Source of the DNA: Lachnospiraceae bacterium
GTDB taxonomy: Bacteria > Bacillota_A > Clostridia > Lachnospirales > Lachnospiraceae
Direction: 5' to 3'
Length of the DNA: 64,000 nt
NCBI GenBank assembly: GCA_017522685.1
Contig: JAFWYN010000008.1
Location: 88,950-152,949 of the forward strand
The notes under the pieces were generated by a model. That model worked only from the letters and a program-made list of their open reading frames with translations. It was not told where the DNA came from and did not search any database. Below, piece by piece: positions 25,598 through 33,544 of this stretch (positions are counted from its first letter, which is position 1; the number at the start of each line of letters is the position of its first letter). The translations under genes and the position numbers were made by a program.

Positions 25598-25628
25598 AAA
25601 TACGTTTACCTTTCTTGTTTATGGAAGC

Positions 25629-25657
25629 ATAATACTCTCAGTATTGTATCTTGTAAA
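25629..25657 (-). promoter_or_regulatory. promoter of the DUF4926 gene
   Basis: Minus-strand TTTACA (25657-25652), 17-base spacer, TATTAT (25634-25629). Boxes and spacing equal those at 24379-24407. Confidence 0.75.
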
Positions 25658-25671
25658 GCAGGTTAATCATA

Positions 25672-25689
25672 TTGTAAGAAAATCTTAAC
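25672..25689 (-). promoter_or_regulatory. degenerate TTTAAG repeat site
   Basis: GTTAAGA (25689-25683) and CTTACAA (25678-25672), 11-base period, 14 bases from the -35 box. The intervening TATGATTAAC is identical to that at the lipoprotein 2 promoter. Confidence 0.5.
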
Positions 25690-25712
25690 AATTTAATTTG
25701 GGTCGCGCCCTC

Positions 25713-26345
25713 TCACCCATACAACTCTTCCACATCACATTTCAGCACCTTCGCCAGCTTCATCACAATCTCAAAGCCCGCTTTATTTAAATCCTTGCTC
25801 TTTCGTTCATAAGCACGGATGGTATTTAGGGAGACTCCTGACTCGTCAGCTAACTCTTCCTGTGTCAATCCACACTTCCTACGGAGAGTTTTCAATTTGC
25901 TTTCTGCATTTTTAAAATGTAGGTCCAAGACCTCATAGCTCTTTTGGACATCCGCTTCATGAAGGGTGCCGTACAGTCCCGCCAATTCTTCATAGGGTAT
26001 GGTTTCTAAGATACTTCGGAAGCTTCGCCCGGAATACCACTGATAATGTGCCAGGATCCAACCCACCCAATAAGCATTGCTCCGCTCATAGTTCTCGATA
26101 AGTACCGTATCATATACCTTACCTGTGGTTTTCTCCATCACCTCTACGAACAGCTCTAAACCGCTCCTCCCGGCGATATATTTGGGGTTGCCGTTTTCAA
26201 ATTCCTCTGCCACCTCCGATTGCACAAACTGCTCTAAGAAATCCTTACCATTCATCCCGAACTCCAGTACTGCATCATGAAGCATATTGCCCATGGCACG
26301 GGTGGCCTTATTCAGATATAACGGACTGTAAGCGTGGGTCGTCAT
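25713..26345 (-). CDS. HTH-domain putative antitoxin paired with DUF3990
   Basis: A 210-residue protein with an N-terminal ~140-residue region (ENYERSNAYWVGWILAHYQW is distinctive) and a C-terminal XRE-type helix-turn-helix (about 150-208: LRRKCGLTQEELADESGVSLNTIRAYERKSKDLNKAG). GGGAGGAG lies before the ATG at 26345. It overlaps the end of the DUF3990 gene by 38 bases, showing tight coupling. In such pairs the HTH protein is expected to neutralise the toxin and repress the operon. The palindromes at 27028-27071 are suitable operator sites. Confidence 0.75.
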   Translation of the reverse strand: MTTHAYSPLYLNKATRAMGNMLHDAVLEFGMNGKDFLEQFVQSEVAEEFENGNPKYIAGRSGLELFVEVMEKTTGKVYDTVLIENYERSNAYWVGWILAHYQWYSGRSFRSILETIPYEELAGLYGTLHEADVQKSYEVLDLHFKNAESKLKTLRRKCGLTQEELADESGVSLNTIRAYERKSKDLNKAGFEIVMKLAKVLKCDVEELYG

Positions 26346-27009
26346 ACTTCATCTCCTCCCTCATAATATCCAATACAAACAAATCACTTTTAAGCTGCTG
26401 CAGATTCTTTTTTCCATTCATGTAGGCCGCCCTGGCATCCCGGTCTCTTTCCGCCCTTTTATAATAGTACTTGCGGTAATCCGCCACTTCATAACCCATA
26501 AATTCTATTTGTTCGAAGGCACGCTTTGAAAGAAGTACCACCTGCTGGCCCAGTTTTCCTAACTGCATGGCCCGATTTAAATCCCGTAAGGAAATAATAT
26601 TATTTACAAAATCTTCTGCAAAAGAAAAATAGGAATCATCCGCCCGATATCCAATCATCACATCCACATCTGATATATCCGGCATAAAATTTGACACAAT
26701 GTATTCTCTGGCATGATTCCCCATTGCCGATGTAATGTCAAACCTTCTGTTTGCCAGCAAAACAGCAAGCCAATTTAATATATTGAACTCACCCTTGGTC
26801 AGATACATCACCTTCATATCACTAAGATACAGCCTATATTTATTACAATACCCATCATTCTTTACCGAACAGGCCCATTCCTTTGCCAGCTCCGGCTCCT
26901 CCGTAGTATAAAATCCCTGTCCATAGTCATTATATCTCTTCCCCATACCGTACATGGGCTTCTGCACGATTTGTTGAGAACCATGGTAGATTATTAAGTC
27001 CTCTTTCAT
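26308..27009 (-). CDS. DUF3990 domain protein, putative ADP-ribosyltransferase-like toxin
   Basis: A 233-residue protein whose N-terminal ~150 residues match DUF3990: IIYHGSQQIVQKP, then DYGQGFYTTEEPELAKEWA, and DVMIGYRADDSYF further on. The YHGS..GFYTT pattern resembles the NAD-binding core of ADP-ribosyltransferase-fold proteins, the clan to which DUF3990 has been linked. First gene of a two-gene operon with an HTH partner, so a toxin-antitoxin role is likely. Catalytic activity is not shown. GGAGGG precedes the ATG. Confidence 0.75.
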   Translation of the reverse strand: MKEDLIIYHGSQQIVQKPMYGMGKRYNDYGQGFYTTEEPELAKEWACSVKNDGYCNKYRLYLSDMKVMYLTKGEFNILNWLAVLLANRRFDITSAMGNHAREYIVSNFMPDISDVDVMIGYRADDSYFSFAEDFVNNIISLRDLNRAMQLGKLGQQVVLLSKRAFEQIEFMGYEVADYRKYYYKRAERDRDARAAYMNGKKNLQQLKSDLFVLDIMREEMKYDDPRLQSVISE

Positions 27010-27027
27010 AATCGCCCTCCTTATTGT

Positions 27028-27081
27028 AATACTATAGTATTAGTTTTATTATATTGTAATACCACAGTATCAGTTTGTCAA
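27028..27081 (-). promoter_or_regulatory. DUF3990 operon promoter with two palindromic operators
   Basis: Minus-strand TTGACA (27081-27076), 17-base spacer and TACAAT (27058-27053). One palindrome, GATACTGTGGTATT (27071-27058), lies within the spacer; a second, perfect one, AATACTATAGTATT (27041-27028), lies 30 bases further downstream, just before the ribosome site. Each is followed by ACAATA. Placement predicts repression by the HTH partner. Confidence 0.75.
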
Positions 27082-27140
27082 TCTTCTCTCCTATTTCCTG
27101 TTGGTTAAAAAAATGTATAAGAAATTAAAATTCTGCTCAA

Positions 27141-27169
27141 TTGTAGAATCCCCCTTGTGTTGATATAAT
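27141..27169 (+). promoter_or_regulatory. promoter of the 27219 XRE gene
   Basis: TTGTAG at 27141-27146, 17-base spacer, TATAAT at 27164-27169, 50 bases before the start codon. Confidence 0.65.
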
Positions 27170-27218
27170 ATCATTACAAGGAATTCTTTGATATCACTTA
27201 TGGAAGGGAGTAAATATA

Positions 27219-28286
27219 ATGATAATCCATACGATCATTCAAGAACGACGCAAAGCCCTGGGCTTAACGCAGGAACAGGTAGCAGAATATCTTGGCATCA
27301 CCACGCCTGCAGTCAATAAATGGGAAAAGGGCAGTACCTGCCCTGATATAGCATTACTGCCACCCCTGGCCCGACTTTTAAAAATTGACCTTAATACCCT
27401 CTTTGGTTTTTACGAGGACCTTACCCAACAGGAGCTTATCCTCTTTTGCAAAGAAATACATGAAACAGCTCTTTCAGCTGGCTTTGATACAGGATTTGCT
27501 GCCGCACAGGAAAAAATTCATGAATATCCTAACAGCGATGCGCTCCTTCATAATTTTGCACTTCTGCTTCAAGGCTTGTTGATGACTGCCGGCTTGGAAG
27601 AGGCTCAAACAATTGCATATAGGAGAAAAATAGACGCTTGGTATGAGCGACTGGCACAAAGCGACGAAGCTGTTATTCGCAATAGTGCACATTTCATGCT
27701 GGCAAGTCGCGCTATCGGTGACGGACAGTATGACAAAGCACAGGAATACCTTAACCAAATACCGAATCGCAACGATATTCCGGACAAGAGACTACTACAG
27801 GCCACCATCTATCTCGACCAAAATCAGGCCGAAGATGCTGCCAAACTGTTAGAGCAGTCACTTCTCACTGCAGTAAACGATGTGCAAACGATAATGTACA
27901 AATTAATCGATGCAAACATTGCATTGGGCGATAAAGATACGGCAGCTTATGTGGCTGAGCGAGTAACAAAACTGGCAGAAGCTTTTGATCTAAATCCGTA
28001 TAATACCGCAGTGGCTCACTTTACGGTTGCCGTCGCCAACAAGGATGCCGCACAGACGGTAGTATTCCTTCGGGAAATGTTTGATTCCATGTTATCTGTC
28101 CGGAAGGTTCAAGAGTCTCCGTTATACCGCAGAATAACCACCAATGATACCGGTACATCTATGAAAGAACTGATAGCCCCACTGATACAAGAGCTCAAAC
28201 ACTCACCGGAATATGAGTATTTGCAGACTAGCAAAGAGTTTCATACACTGATTGCAGAGTTTGAAGAAAACTCTCAATCAATTTAG
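27219..28286 (+). CDS. XRE family regulator with helical repeat C-terminus
   Basis: A 355-residue protein. Residues 5-60 are a classic HTH_3 domain (RRKALGLTQEQVAEYLGITT, AVNKWEKGSTCPDIALLPPL). The remainder is all-helical with TPR-like units (for example GQYDKAQEYLNQIPNR and DQNQAEDAAKLLEQSL), a layout seen in many clostridial regulators whose repeat domain may bind a peptide or ligand. GGAAGGGAG lies upstream of the ATG. The target genes are not evident; it is divergent from the DUF3990 operon and convergent with murA. Confidence 0.85.
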   Translation: MIIHTIIQERRKALGLTQEQVAEYLGITTPAVNKWEKGSTCPDIALLPPLARLLKIDLNTLFGFYEDLTQQELILFCKEIHETALSAGFDTGFAAAQEKIHEYPNSDALLHNFALLLQGLLMTAGLEEAQTIAYRRKIDAWYERLAQSDEAVIRNSAHFMLASRAIGDGQYDKAQEYLNQIPNRNDIPDKRLLQATIYLDQNQAEDAAKLLEQSLLTAVNDVQTIMYKLIDANIALGDKDTAAYVAERVTKLAEAFDLNPYNTAVAHFTVAVANKDAAQTVVFLREMFDSMLSVRKVQESPLYRRITTNDTGTSMKELIAPLIQELKHSPEYEYLQTSKEFHTLIAEFEENSQSI

Positions 28287-28474
28287 GGCACCCGGAGAGA
28301 GAAGGGGCACATACCCTTCACTCACACACTAATGAAAAAACAGATAAGCCGAAAATGTATGTCGTGGTCCGTACACATGAATGTGTTCGTCCCCTGACAT
28401 ACATTTTCGGCTTACTGTGTTTTTCAGAGTAGTATTACGTGAAGGGTATGTGCCCCGTCTTCTCCGGGAACCCT
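28285..28474. repeat. long structured hairpin element, copy B
   Basis: Same fold as copy A (19540-19732). Outer stem segments GGG, CCCGGAGA and a perfect 18-bp block next to the internal loop; inner stem 28344-28362 with 28396-28414; apical ACACA-TGAA-TGTGT. The internal-loop sequences match copy A almost base for base, while stems differ by paired changes. It fills the gap between a rightward XRE gene and the leftward murA. Confidence 0.9.
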
Positions 28475-28486
28475 TCAACTCCTCCA

Positions 28487-29779
28487 TCACCCAATCTTTA
28501 ATTTAAATTTCTGCAAATCTCTGTCGGAATGCACCAGTTCAATCTGGGCACCCAGACTCTGAAGCTTCAAGTGGAAATCTTCGTAGCCTCTGGCAATGTA
28601 ATGGATATCGTCCACTACAGTAAAGCCATCCGCACTTAAGCCGGCGATAACAAGCGCTGCACCTGCACGAAGATCCGGTGCACAAATGGTAGCTCCGGTA
28701 TAGTTCTTCACACCGTCGATAATGGCGGTGGTACCCTCTACCTTGATACTGGCACCCATACGAATCAACTCATCCACATATTTAAAACGATTTTCAAAAA
28801 TCGTATCGGTTACGATACTGGTACCCTGGGACAATGCCAAAGCCACTGCAATCTGAGGCTGCATATCCGTAGGGAAGCCCGGGTAAGGCAATGTTTTTAC
28901 ATGAGTGGATTTCAAACGCTTAGAAGCCACTACACGCATACAATCATCAGATTCCTCGATTTCACAGCCAATTTCCATAAGCTTGGCAGATATGGATTCC
29001 AAATGCTTGGGAATCACGTTCTTTACGGTGATATCACCCTTTGTCACTGCTGCCGCAAACATAAAGGTTCCGGCTTCTATCTGATCAGGGATAATCGCAT
29101 ACTCCGTACCGTGAAGTCCGGATACACCCTTGATACGAATTACATCCGTACCGGCGCCTTTGATGCTGGCACCCATACTGTTTAAGAAGTTCGCCAAGTC
29201 TACCACATGGGGCTCCTTCGCTGCATTTTCAATGACGGTCTGACCCTCTGCCAAAGCGGCTGCCATCATTACATTAATGGTAGCTCCTACGCTGACACAG
29301 TCCATATAAATATGAGCACCCTTCAGCTTCTCTGCATGAGCCTTAATCAGACCATACTCGATGCGTACGTCTGCCCCCAATGCGCGAAATCCCTTCAAAT
29401 GCTGGTCAATGGCACGACAACCGATATCACAGCCGCCGGGAAGTGCCACCTCCGCATGCTTATATTTTCCTAACATAGCGCCCAGCAGATAATAGCCTGC
29501 ACGAATCTTTCTGATATGGTCGTCATCCACCACAAAATCATTGACTTGACCTGCATTGATAGTGACACTGTGGCGACCGGTTCTTTCCAGCAAAACACCC
29601 ACATTTTTCATAGCTTTCAGTAGCACATTGGTGTCCTGCACATCCGGCATATTTTCTATATATACGGTTTCATCCGTCATAATGGACGCAGCAAGAATAG
29701 GAAGTGCAGCATTTTTAGCACCCCCTATTTCCACTTCTCCTACTAATGGATTACCGCCTTTGATTGCGTACTGTTCCAT
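28487..29779 (-). CDS. murA: UDP-N-acetylglucosamine 1-carboxyvinyltransferase
   Basis: A 430-residue enzyme for the first committed step of peptidoglycan synthesis, adding enolpyruvate from PEP to UDP-GlcNAc. GGAKNAALPILAASI near residues 19-33 carries the conserved Lys-Asn pair. The catalytic cysteine is in LPGGCDIG (Cys117), so the enzyme should be fosfomycin-sensitive by the usual criterion. PGFPTDMQPQ and the C-terminal VDDIHYIARGYEDF region are also typical. GAGGT lies upstream of the ATG. Firmicutes often have two copies; which this represents cannot be judged. Confidence 0.95.
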   Translation of the reverse strand: MEQYAIKGGNPLVGEVEIGGAKNAALPILAASIMTDETVYIENMPDVQDTNVLLKAMKNVGVLLERTGRHSVTINAGQVNDFVVDDDHIRKIRAGYYLLGAMLGKYKHAEVALPGGCDIGCRAIDQHLKGFRALGADVRIEYGLIKAHAEKLKGAHIYMDCVSVGATINVMMAAALAEGQTVIENAAKEPHVVDLANFLNSMGASIKGAGTDVIRIKGVSGLHGTEYAIIPDQIEAGTFMFAAAVTKGDITVKNVIPKHLESISAKLMEIGCEIEESDDCMRVVASKRLKSTHVKTLPYPGFPTDMQPQIAVALALSQGTSIVTDTIFENRFKYVDELIRMGASIKVEGTTAIIDGVKNYTGATICAPDLRAGAALVIAGLSADGFTVVDDIHYIARGYEDFHLKLQSLGAQIELVHSDRDLQKFKLKIG

Positions 29780-29943
29780 TGTTCGATACCTCGTTACTTC
29801 TCTATCTATTGATACGGGAAAGAATCATAGATGTAACCACTAGATATTCTTTCTCCACGATAAAAACACACTAATTGTAGTAATCATAACATATTTATTC
29901 GAATCTGTAAACTGAACAGATGTTTGTGAATCTTGTGACACAA

Positions 29944-31530
29944 TTATTCCAGATACTTCAACGGGTTCACCTGCTTACCGCCGATTAGCATTTCAAAATG
30001 CAGATGGGGACCGCTGCTGACACCGGTATTACCACTAAGTGCGATTTTCTCTCCCTGCTTTACGGTCTGGCCCACCTTCACCTGTACCTTGCTTAAATGA
30101 GCATATCTGGTCTGACGGCCGTCTGTATGGTTGATATATACCACATAACCATAACCGCTTCCCCAACCTGCCTTGGCCACGGTACCACCGCTGGATGCGT
30201 AAATAGGTGTTCCTACAGGGGTTGCCCAGTCCTGACCCTTGTGATAGGTACTTGCGCCCTTGGTAGGTGCCTTTCTGGGACCAAAGCCGGAGCTCTTACG
30301 TCCGCCAGACAAAGGTTTGATATAAGTAGGAGGCACAATAGTACCACGTTTTACAATCTTGGGTACTGCTTCCAACTCCACCTCTTCCTTTAGTATTTCA
30401 CGATTCACCAGTTCTTTATTCACAAAGGTTTCGTTTGCAACAACCCTACGGAAGCCCGCTGAAGGCTGCTGCACCACCTCTGTCTGATAAGTATACCAAT
30501 CCTCTATATCAATATAAATGATGTCTGCATTGTAAATCTCTTCGTAATAATTTACTTCCTGTCGAACCACAGAAAGCTCAGGTTCAGGCACTGTAATAAT
30601 CAGTTCCTGACCAATCTGCAATACCGAATTTTCATTCTCCAGGCTGTCATTCATGGCAATAATATCATCCATAGGGATATTGACCTTAATGGCGATTTCA
30701 GACAAGGTATCCCCGCTTTCCACTTCATAAATCACCTGTTGCTCCTGCTCCTCTACCAAAGCATGAACCGCATCCTCTACTTCTTCTATCTGACTCACAG
30801 GCAGATAGGATTCTACAATCTCAATCTCCTCGGAGAAGCCCATCTGTTGGATTCCAAGTTCATAATCCTCAAAGTCCAACTCCTTCTCCGGCTCATACTC
30901 TGCCATAATCCGGTCCATTTCCCTGCTGATTCCTGCATTGGTGAAAACAGGTTGCTCTTCCTGTAGCTTCACCGTTTCCTGTACCTGTTTATTATCCACT
31001 ACCGTTGCCTGCAACAGATTAAACTCGCGATTGTTGTTCTGCGCCAAAGCGATACCATAGCGACCTTCCGAATCATACTTGCCGATGGCTTCCTCCAGCA
31101 GATACTTCACCTCTTCTTCATTGGAAAGATTGGTTACATATTCGTTAACCTTTACGGTATAGGCTCTCTTCAGGGTAGTTTGCACGGCAGACTCCAGCAC
31201 ACGACTGATATTTCCTTTTACAAACTCCGGTTCATCCACTTTGCCAAAATCCAAAGCTTCCCCTATATAAGTAAAGGTCACTTCCATAAAAACCAGCTCA
31301 CTGCTACGGGATGCAATCTTCTTTCTGGACTCCAGCACCCACTCTTCCGCTTCCGCGGGATCCTTTACGGTTCCCACCTCTGTACCGTTCACATAAATAT
31401 GAAACAGGTTAAATTCCGGCTCCCGGATGGTGGTATAATCCACGAAAAAAACAACTCCCAAAATCAGAGTCACCAAAGTTGCAAACATATATACAAATTT
31501 TAATTTCTTACCATACTTTGTCAGCTTCAT
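29944..31530 (-). CDS. LysM and M23 peptidoglycan metallopeptidase
   Basis: A 528-residue membrane-anchored cell-wall hydrolase. A short cytoplasmic start and one membrane segment (about 12-30) are followed by a long region, a LysM domain (YEVESGDTLSEIAIKVN, about 255-305), a G5-like segment ending at about 395, and a C-terminal M23 domain. Zinc ligands are visible in YHKGQDWATPVGTP and GPHLHFEM. M23 enzymes cleave peptide crosslinks. It lies upstream of murA on the same strand but with a 164-base gap. The start codon at 31530 has no clear ribosome site. Confidence 0.88.
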   Translation of the reverse strand: MKLTKYGKKLKFVYMFATLVTLILGVVFFVDYTTIREPEFNLFHIYVNGTEVGTVKDPAEAEEWVLESRKKIASRSSELVFMEVTFTYIGEALDFGKVDEPEFVKGNISRVLESAVQTTLKRAYTVKVNEYVTNLSNEEEVKYLLEEAIGKYDSEGRYGIALAQNNNREFNLLQATVVDNKQVQETVKLQEEQPVFTNAGISREMDRIMAEYEPEKELDFEDYELGIQQMGFSEEIEIVESYLPVSQIEEVEDAVHALVEEQEQQVIYEVESGDTLSEIAIKVNIPMDDIIAMNDSLENENSVLQIGQELIITVPEPELSVVRQEVNYYEEIYNADIIYIDIEDWYTYQTEVVQQPSAGFRRVVANETFVNKELVNREILKEEVELEAVPKIVKRGTIVPPTYIKPLSGGRKSSGFGPRKAPTKGASTYHKGQDWATPVGTPIYASSGGTVAKAGWGSGYGYVVYINHTDGRQTRYAHLSKVQVKVGQTVKQGEKIALSGNTGVSSGPHLHFEMLIGGKQVNPLKYLE

Positions 31531-31656
31531 ATATCAAAACAATCCATATTTCATCTTATCGTTGTAAAATTTAACAATTTTGTAACACTTTACATTCTAC
31601 CAACTATTATTTTGATTGTAAAGTACTACTTGTTAGGTGTATTATTAAAAAAGGAT

Positions 31657-31746
31657 AAAAAAGCGGATACCCGCGTATCCGCTTGGGAGAATTGCTTCGC
31701 AATTCTCCTTAATCTCCACTACTGTACTCGCACATTTTGCAATAGT
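31657..31746 (+). repeat. double-hairpin repeat, copy 1
   Basis: AGCGGATAC-CCGC-GTATCCGCT, then GGAGAATTGC-TTC-GCAATTCTCC, then a conserved tail TTAATCTCCACTACTGTACT. About 75 bases are identical to copies at 34727 and 36783; the last 15 diverge. It lies just before the Y-family polymerase gene, in its probable leader. The remaining 31531-31656 is AT-rich with no gene. Confidence 0.95.
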
Positions 31747-31770
31747 AAAAATCAGACAAGGAGGGAATTT

Positions 31771-32961
31771 ATGAGTATCTTTTTTCATATAGATGTAAAC
31801 TCGGCGTTTCTAAGCTGGACTGCTTTAGAACTTTTAGAGCAGGGTAACGAACAGGACATCCGTACCATTCCTTCCATCGTAGGCGGGGATACCCAGACCA
31901 GACACGGCATCGTACTTGCCAAATCCATACCGGCCAAGTCCTATGGCATTCAAACAGCCGAACCGGTTGTAAATGCTTTGCGCAAGTGTCCCAATCTGAT
32001 TATTGTTCCGCCCAATCACAGAATGTATCAGAAGCGGAGTCAAATGCTTATGGACCATTTGTCCGGGATTTGTCCGGATATCGAACAGGTCAGCATTGAT
32101 GAATGCTTTATGGATTATACCCCCATCATGGATAAGTATCACTCCCCAGAAGCTGCCGCCCACATCATTAAGGATTCGGTACGGGAAGAATTCGGCTTCA
32201 CAGTTAATGTGGGCATTTCCGACCGTAAGGTACTGGCCAAAATGGCTTCCGACTTTAAGAAGCCTGATTTGGTTCATACATTATACAGTGATGAAATAGA
32301 AACAAAACTATGGCCCCTTCCGGTCTCCTCCCTTTTTATGTGCGGGCACTCCAGCACGGAGACCCTTCATAAATTAGGAATTCGCACCATCGGTGATTTG
32401 GCACATGCGGATTTACAAATATTACAATCCCACCTAAAAAGTCATGGTACCACTCTTTGGGAATATGCCAATGGCATCGACTCCTCTGACATTACACCGG
32501 AGCCGGTGAAGATGAAAGGAATCGGTAACTCTACCACGCTGAGCACGGATGTAGTCACGAAAGAAGAAGCCTATCGCACTTTATTACAGCTGGCAGAAAC
32601 CGTGGGACAGCGAGTTCGTGCCTCCCACGAACTGGCAGGCATGGTCAGTACAGAAATTAAATACGCATCCTTCCAATCCGTGTCCCATCAGACTACATTA
32701 GAATTTCCTTCCGCTTCCACGGATGTTATTTACACCACAGCCCGCCGGTTATTCGACGAGCTATGGAACGGCAAACCCATCCGCTTACTGGGCATTCGCA
32801 CCTCCAAACTGGTGCCGGAAGGAGAACCCATACAGCTCAGTCTGTTTGACTATCAAAATCCTTCTCCCAGTAATGAAAAGCAACAAAAGCTGGACTCGGC
32901 ATTGGACTCTTTGCGAAACAAATATGGTCAGGACATCATAAAAAGAGGCAGTCTGTTTTAA
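31771..32961 (+). CDS. dinB: Y-family DNA polymerase (Pol IV-like)
   Basis: A 396-residue translesion polymerase. FFHIDVNSAFLSW at residues 4-16 carries the first catalytic Asp, YGIQTAEPV follows, and SIDECFMDYT holds the second Asp-Glu pair. A helix-hairpin-helix segment (LHKLGIRTIGDLAHAD) and a little-finger domain complete it. The HIDVNSAF motif differs from the HIDMDAFF of E. coli Pol IV and marks the Clostridia-type subgroup. AAGGAGGG precedes the ATG at 31771; an upstream TTG reading runs through the repeat and is unlikely. The gene symbol is by similarity only. Confidence 0.88.
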   Translation: MSIFFHIDVNSAFLSWTALELLEQGNEQDIRTIPSIVGGDTQTRHGIVLAKSIPAKSYGIQTAEPVVNALRKCPNLIIVPPNHRMYQKRSQMLMDHLSGICPDIEQVSIDECFMDYTPIMDKYHSPEAAAHIIKDSVREEFGFTVNVGISDRKVLAKMASDFKKPDLVHTLYSDEIETKLWPLPVSSLFMCGHSSTETLHKLGIRTIGDLAHADLQILQSHLKSHGTTLWEYANGIDSSDITPEPVKMKGIGNSTTLSTDVVTKEEAYRTLLQLAETVGQRVRASHELAGMVSTEIKYASFQSVSHQTTLEFPSASTDVIYTTARRLFDELWNGKPIRLLGIRTSKLVPEGEPIQLSLFDYQNPSPSNEKQQKLDSALDSLRNKYGQDIIKRGSLF

Positions 32962-32971
32962 CAGCTGCCTC
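32945..32971 (+). terminator. terminator overlapping the end of the polymerase gene
   Basis: GAGGCAG pairs with CTGCCTC over a 13-base loop that includes the stop codon, followed by GTTTCTTT. Confidence 0.55.
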
Positions 32972-32982
32972 GTTTCTTTACA

Positions 32983-33543
32983 CTATTTTTTCACACTGTA
33001 TCCGAAGGTTCCCAACAACTCGCCTGTTGACAGATAAGCTCCGTGAGAATACGCAATGGGCTCTGCCTTGTCCAAATGGAACTTCCCATTCTCATCCATA
33101 TACTTCTCATCCACATGTACGGCAACTACCTCTGCCAAAAACATGTCATGACTTCCTAAGGGAATCACCTGTGTTACCTTACACTCAATATTCACCGGAC
33201 TTTCTGCGATAAGCGGTGCTTTTACTTCCTTCCCCGGAAGTGCCGTCAACCCCATCTCTTTAAACTTGTCCACATCACGGCCGCTCTTTACACCACAATA
33301 GTCTGTAGCAAAGGTTAAGTCCTTTGTGGTCAGATTAATAACAAACTCACCGGTTTCTTTAATAATATCATAGGAATATCTCTCCGGTCTCACAGAAATG
33401 GATACCATGGGTGGATTGGAACATATAGTTCCTGCCCAGGCAATGGTGATGATATTATTTCTGCCTTCTTTATCCGCCACGCTCACCATAACTACCGGCA
33501 GGGGATAAAGCATATTCCCCGGTTTCCAAAGCTGCTTCGCCAT
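32983..33543 (-). CDS. flavin reductase family protein (second)
   Basis: A 186-residue FMN-binding split-barrel protein. PLPVVMVSVADKEGRNNIIT and ISVRPERYSYDIIKETGEFVINL are typical of the flavin reductase/DIM6 family, as is the AEVVAVHVDEKY segment. It starts one base after the stop of a coiled-coil membrane protein gene, and GGGAG lies upstream within that gene. Electron partner unknown. Sequence identity to the first family member at 6884-7441 is low. Confidence 0.85.
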   Translation of the reverse strand: MAKQLWKPGNMLYPLPVVMVSVADKEGRNNIITIAWAGTICSNPPMVSISVRPERYSYDIIKETGEFVINLTTKDLTFATDYCGVKSGRDVDKFKEMGLTALPGKEVKAPLIAESPVNIECKVTQVIPLGSHDMFLAEVVAVHVDEKYMDENGKFHLDKAEPIAYSHGAYLSTGELLGTFGYSVKK

Positions 33544-33544
33544 C

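Noticed and set aside
31612..31770. N-terminal extension of the Y-family polymerase from an upstream TTG
   Set aside because: It runs through the double-hairpin repeat and lacks a ribosome site, whereas the ATG at 31771 has AAGGAGGG and begins the conserved domain.
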